Below, in pieces: positions 5,871-6,954 of a stretch of DNA of 6,954 bases. Below the pieces are notes generated by a model. That model was not told the origin of the DNA. It saw only the letters and a list, made by a program, of their open reading frames with translations, and made no database searches. Source of the stretch: CAZRDB01 sp964598695 (GTDB lineage: Bacteria; Armatimonadota; Zipacnadia; UBA1398); contig CAZRDB010000235.1 in NCBI GenBank assembly GCA_964598695.1, forward strand, positions 1-6,954, written 5' to 3'. Position numbers and translations under genes: made by a program. Position 1 is the first letter of the stretch, and each line of letters opens with the position of its first letter.

Positions 5871-6917
5871 ATGTCACGGCTGGCGCCGGTGGTCGGCACG
5901 GCTCTCGGAGGCGCACTGCTCGCGGCCCCCGAGACACCCGCGGACCGGGTGGTCCTCGCCGGTGTGGACCGCTACCGCGTGGTCGAGCCCATGAACGAGT
6001 GCGTCCGCGTCGTCCTCGCGTACCGGGGTGAGCGCTACTCCCCCGCCTACGTGCAGGGGATCTCGGGCAGCGCGTTCCGCATCGGCGGGATCTGCCCCTG
6101 CGCCCCGACGTGCCTCGGCGGGATGTCGCACCTCGAACTCGCCGCGCTGCTCGGCTACGAGGCCGAGGTCATCCCGATCGGCCCGAATGGCGAGCACCTG
6201 GCGGAGCTGATCGCGCAGGTGCGCGGGGAGATTGACGCCGGCCGCCCGGCGATCGTCTGGCACGCGTTCACCGCCGCCGAGTACGATGTCGTCTGCGGCT
6301 ACGACGCCGGGGCGAAGCGGTTCCTGGGCCGGGGCTCGTACGCCGGAACCGGGGACGCCTACGCCGAGGCCGACGAGGCGCGGACCGCGACGGCCGCCGA
6401 GGTCAGCGGCCTGCTCGACGCGCTCGCGATCGGCGAGAAGTCCGGTGCGCTCGATGCCCCGCGCGCCGAGCGCGATGCGCTCCGCCAGGCCGTGGCGCAT
6501 GCCCACTCGACGAGAGGGCTCGACCGGCTCGGCAGCGAGAAGTGGACCTTCCTCGAGGGTATCGCCTGCTACGACCGCTGGGTGCGCCACTGGCGCGAGC
6601 CGACCAAGGCGCCCGAGCTGGGCGACCGCTACTGCCTCGGGATCTTCTCCTCGACCCACCGCAGCGCGGGCGACTTCCTCACGGAGATCGCGCCGGGCCA
6701 CCCGGCGGGCGCGGAGGCGCTCCACAAGGCCGCAGACCACTTCCGGGCAGAGGCCGACCTGCTCGATCGGCTCAAGCCGCTGATCGGGTGGGGCACCCCG
6801 GACGGCCCCGACCCGGAGCACAACCGACCCGTGGCCGACACCCTCGCCTCGGCGCGCTACCACTACGTCGTCGCGATCGAGGCCCTCGAGACCGCGCTCC
6901 GGCGCCTCGAGGCGTAG
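5871..6917 (+). CDS. BtrH/C39-peptidase-like protein with C-terminal helical domain
   Basis: The 348-residue product starts at ATG 5871, with AAGGGG (5859-5864) 6 nt upstream. Residues 1-30 include a weakly hydrophobic stretch (4-19) that could be a poor signal peptide. Residues about 38-165 resemble the papain-like fold of the butirosin BtrH N-terminal/C39-like group. MNEC (C44 at the usual cysteine position) is followed by VLAYRGERYSPAYVQGISG, then GRPAIVWHAF (124-133) and YDVVCGYD (138-145). The histidine normally found before the V-V-x-G-Y-D strand is E137, so classical peptidase activity is doubtful unless H131 substitutes. Three clustered cysteines (C75, C77, C81) could bind metal or form disulfides. 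Residues about 195-348 are a helical domain with HAHSTRG (210-216) and KWTFLEGIACYDRWVRHW (224-241). The family link is made from remembered patterns. Substrate and role are unknown. It is last in a possible hflX-led operon. Confidence 0.85.
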   Translation: MSRLAPVVGTALGGALLAAPETPADRVVLAGVDRYRVVEPMNECVRVVLAYRGERYSPAYVQGISGSAFRIGGICPCAPTCLGGMSHLELAALLGYEAEVIPIGPNGEHLAELIAQVRGEIDAGRPAIVWHAFTAAEYDVVCGYDAGAKRFLGRGSYAGTGDAYAEADEARTATAAEVSGLLDALAIGEKSGALDAPRAERDALRQAVAHAHSTRGLDRLGSEKWTFLEGIACYDRWVRHWREPTKAPELGDRYCLGIFSSTHRSAGDFLTEIAPGHPAGAEALHKAADHFRAEADLLDRLKPLIGWGTPDGPDPEHNRPVADTLASARYHYVVAIEALETALRRLEA

Positions 6918-6927
6918 CCCGGGGCGT

Positions 6928-6943
6928 CTGGGCGGCCGCCCAG
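6928..6943. terminator. Perfect 16-bp palindrome after the last gene
   Basis: CTGGGCGGCCGCCCAG begins 11 nt after the last stop codon. As RNA it can form a 6-bp stem with a GGCC loop. Its position suits a transcription end, but no T tract follows before the window stops at 6954, so the call is weak. Confidence 0.35.
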
Positions 6944-6954
6944 GCCGGCGGACC

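Noticed and set aside
4588..5937. Second 449-codon minus-strand open frame opposite the membrane protein gene
   Set aside because: It lies antisense to a gene with clear membrane spans and zinc-ribbon cysteines; its composition is typical of a GC-rich shadow frame.
6931..6940. NotI-type site GCGGCCGC as a cloning scar
   Set aside because: It is embedded in a natural GC-rich palindrome after a gene, with no vector or linker sequence around it.

Overview
The window is a very GC-rich bacterial stretch (about 70% G+C by eye, with strong G/C preference at third codon positions). It begins with 50 bases that are not genomic: they match the 3' 50 bases of the Illumina TruSeq universal (P5, single-index) adapter. 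Base 1 is therefore almost certainly the raw end of a short-read contig, and biological sequence starts near base 51. No rRNA, tRNA, mobile element or CRISPR is visible. The organism cannot be named from this window. A DapL2-type LL-diaminopimelate aminotransferase beside dapF, very high GC and ordinary Shine-Dalgarno sites suggest an uncultured, metagenome-type bacterium with meso-diaminopimelate. Armatimonadota, Planctomycetota-like or Chloroflexota-like lineages are possible but unproven.

Left region (51-2530, + strand): the C-terminal end of an unidentified, probably beta-rich protein, then dapF (diaminopimelate epimerase) and dapL (LL-diaminopimelate aminotransferase). DapL makes LL-diaminopimelate directly from tetrahydrodipicolinate. 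DapF then converts it to meso-diaminopimelate for lysine and peptidoglycan. The pair thus covers the last two steps before meso-DAP. Two small GC hairpins lie between them. A long perfect hairpin closes the unit and faces a convergent gene.

Middle (2607-3452): a minus-strand gene for a secreted thioredoxin-fold-like protein without redox cysteines, then a 222-bp divergent, comparatively AT-richer intergenic region.

Right region (3453-6917, + strand): hflX (ribosome-associated GTPase), a membrane protein with an acidic cytosolic-looking N-terminus and a C-terminal zinc ribbon, and a protein resembling the BtrH/C39-peptidase-like family. All three run the same way with 91- and 44-nt gaps, so they could be co-transcribed. 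No shared function is established. The hflX start is unusual: the conserved first strand lies upstream of the first in-frame ATG, no ATG/GTG/TTG is available there, and a CTG sits correctly behind a strong Shine-Dalgarno site.

No clearly new multi-gene system is evident. The points most worth following are the adapter contamination, the hflX start, and the two uncharacterised proteins downstream of hflX.
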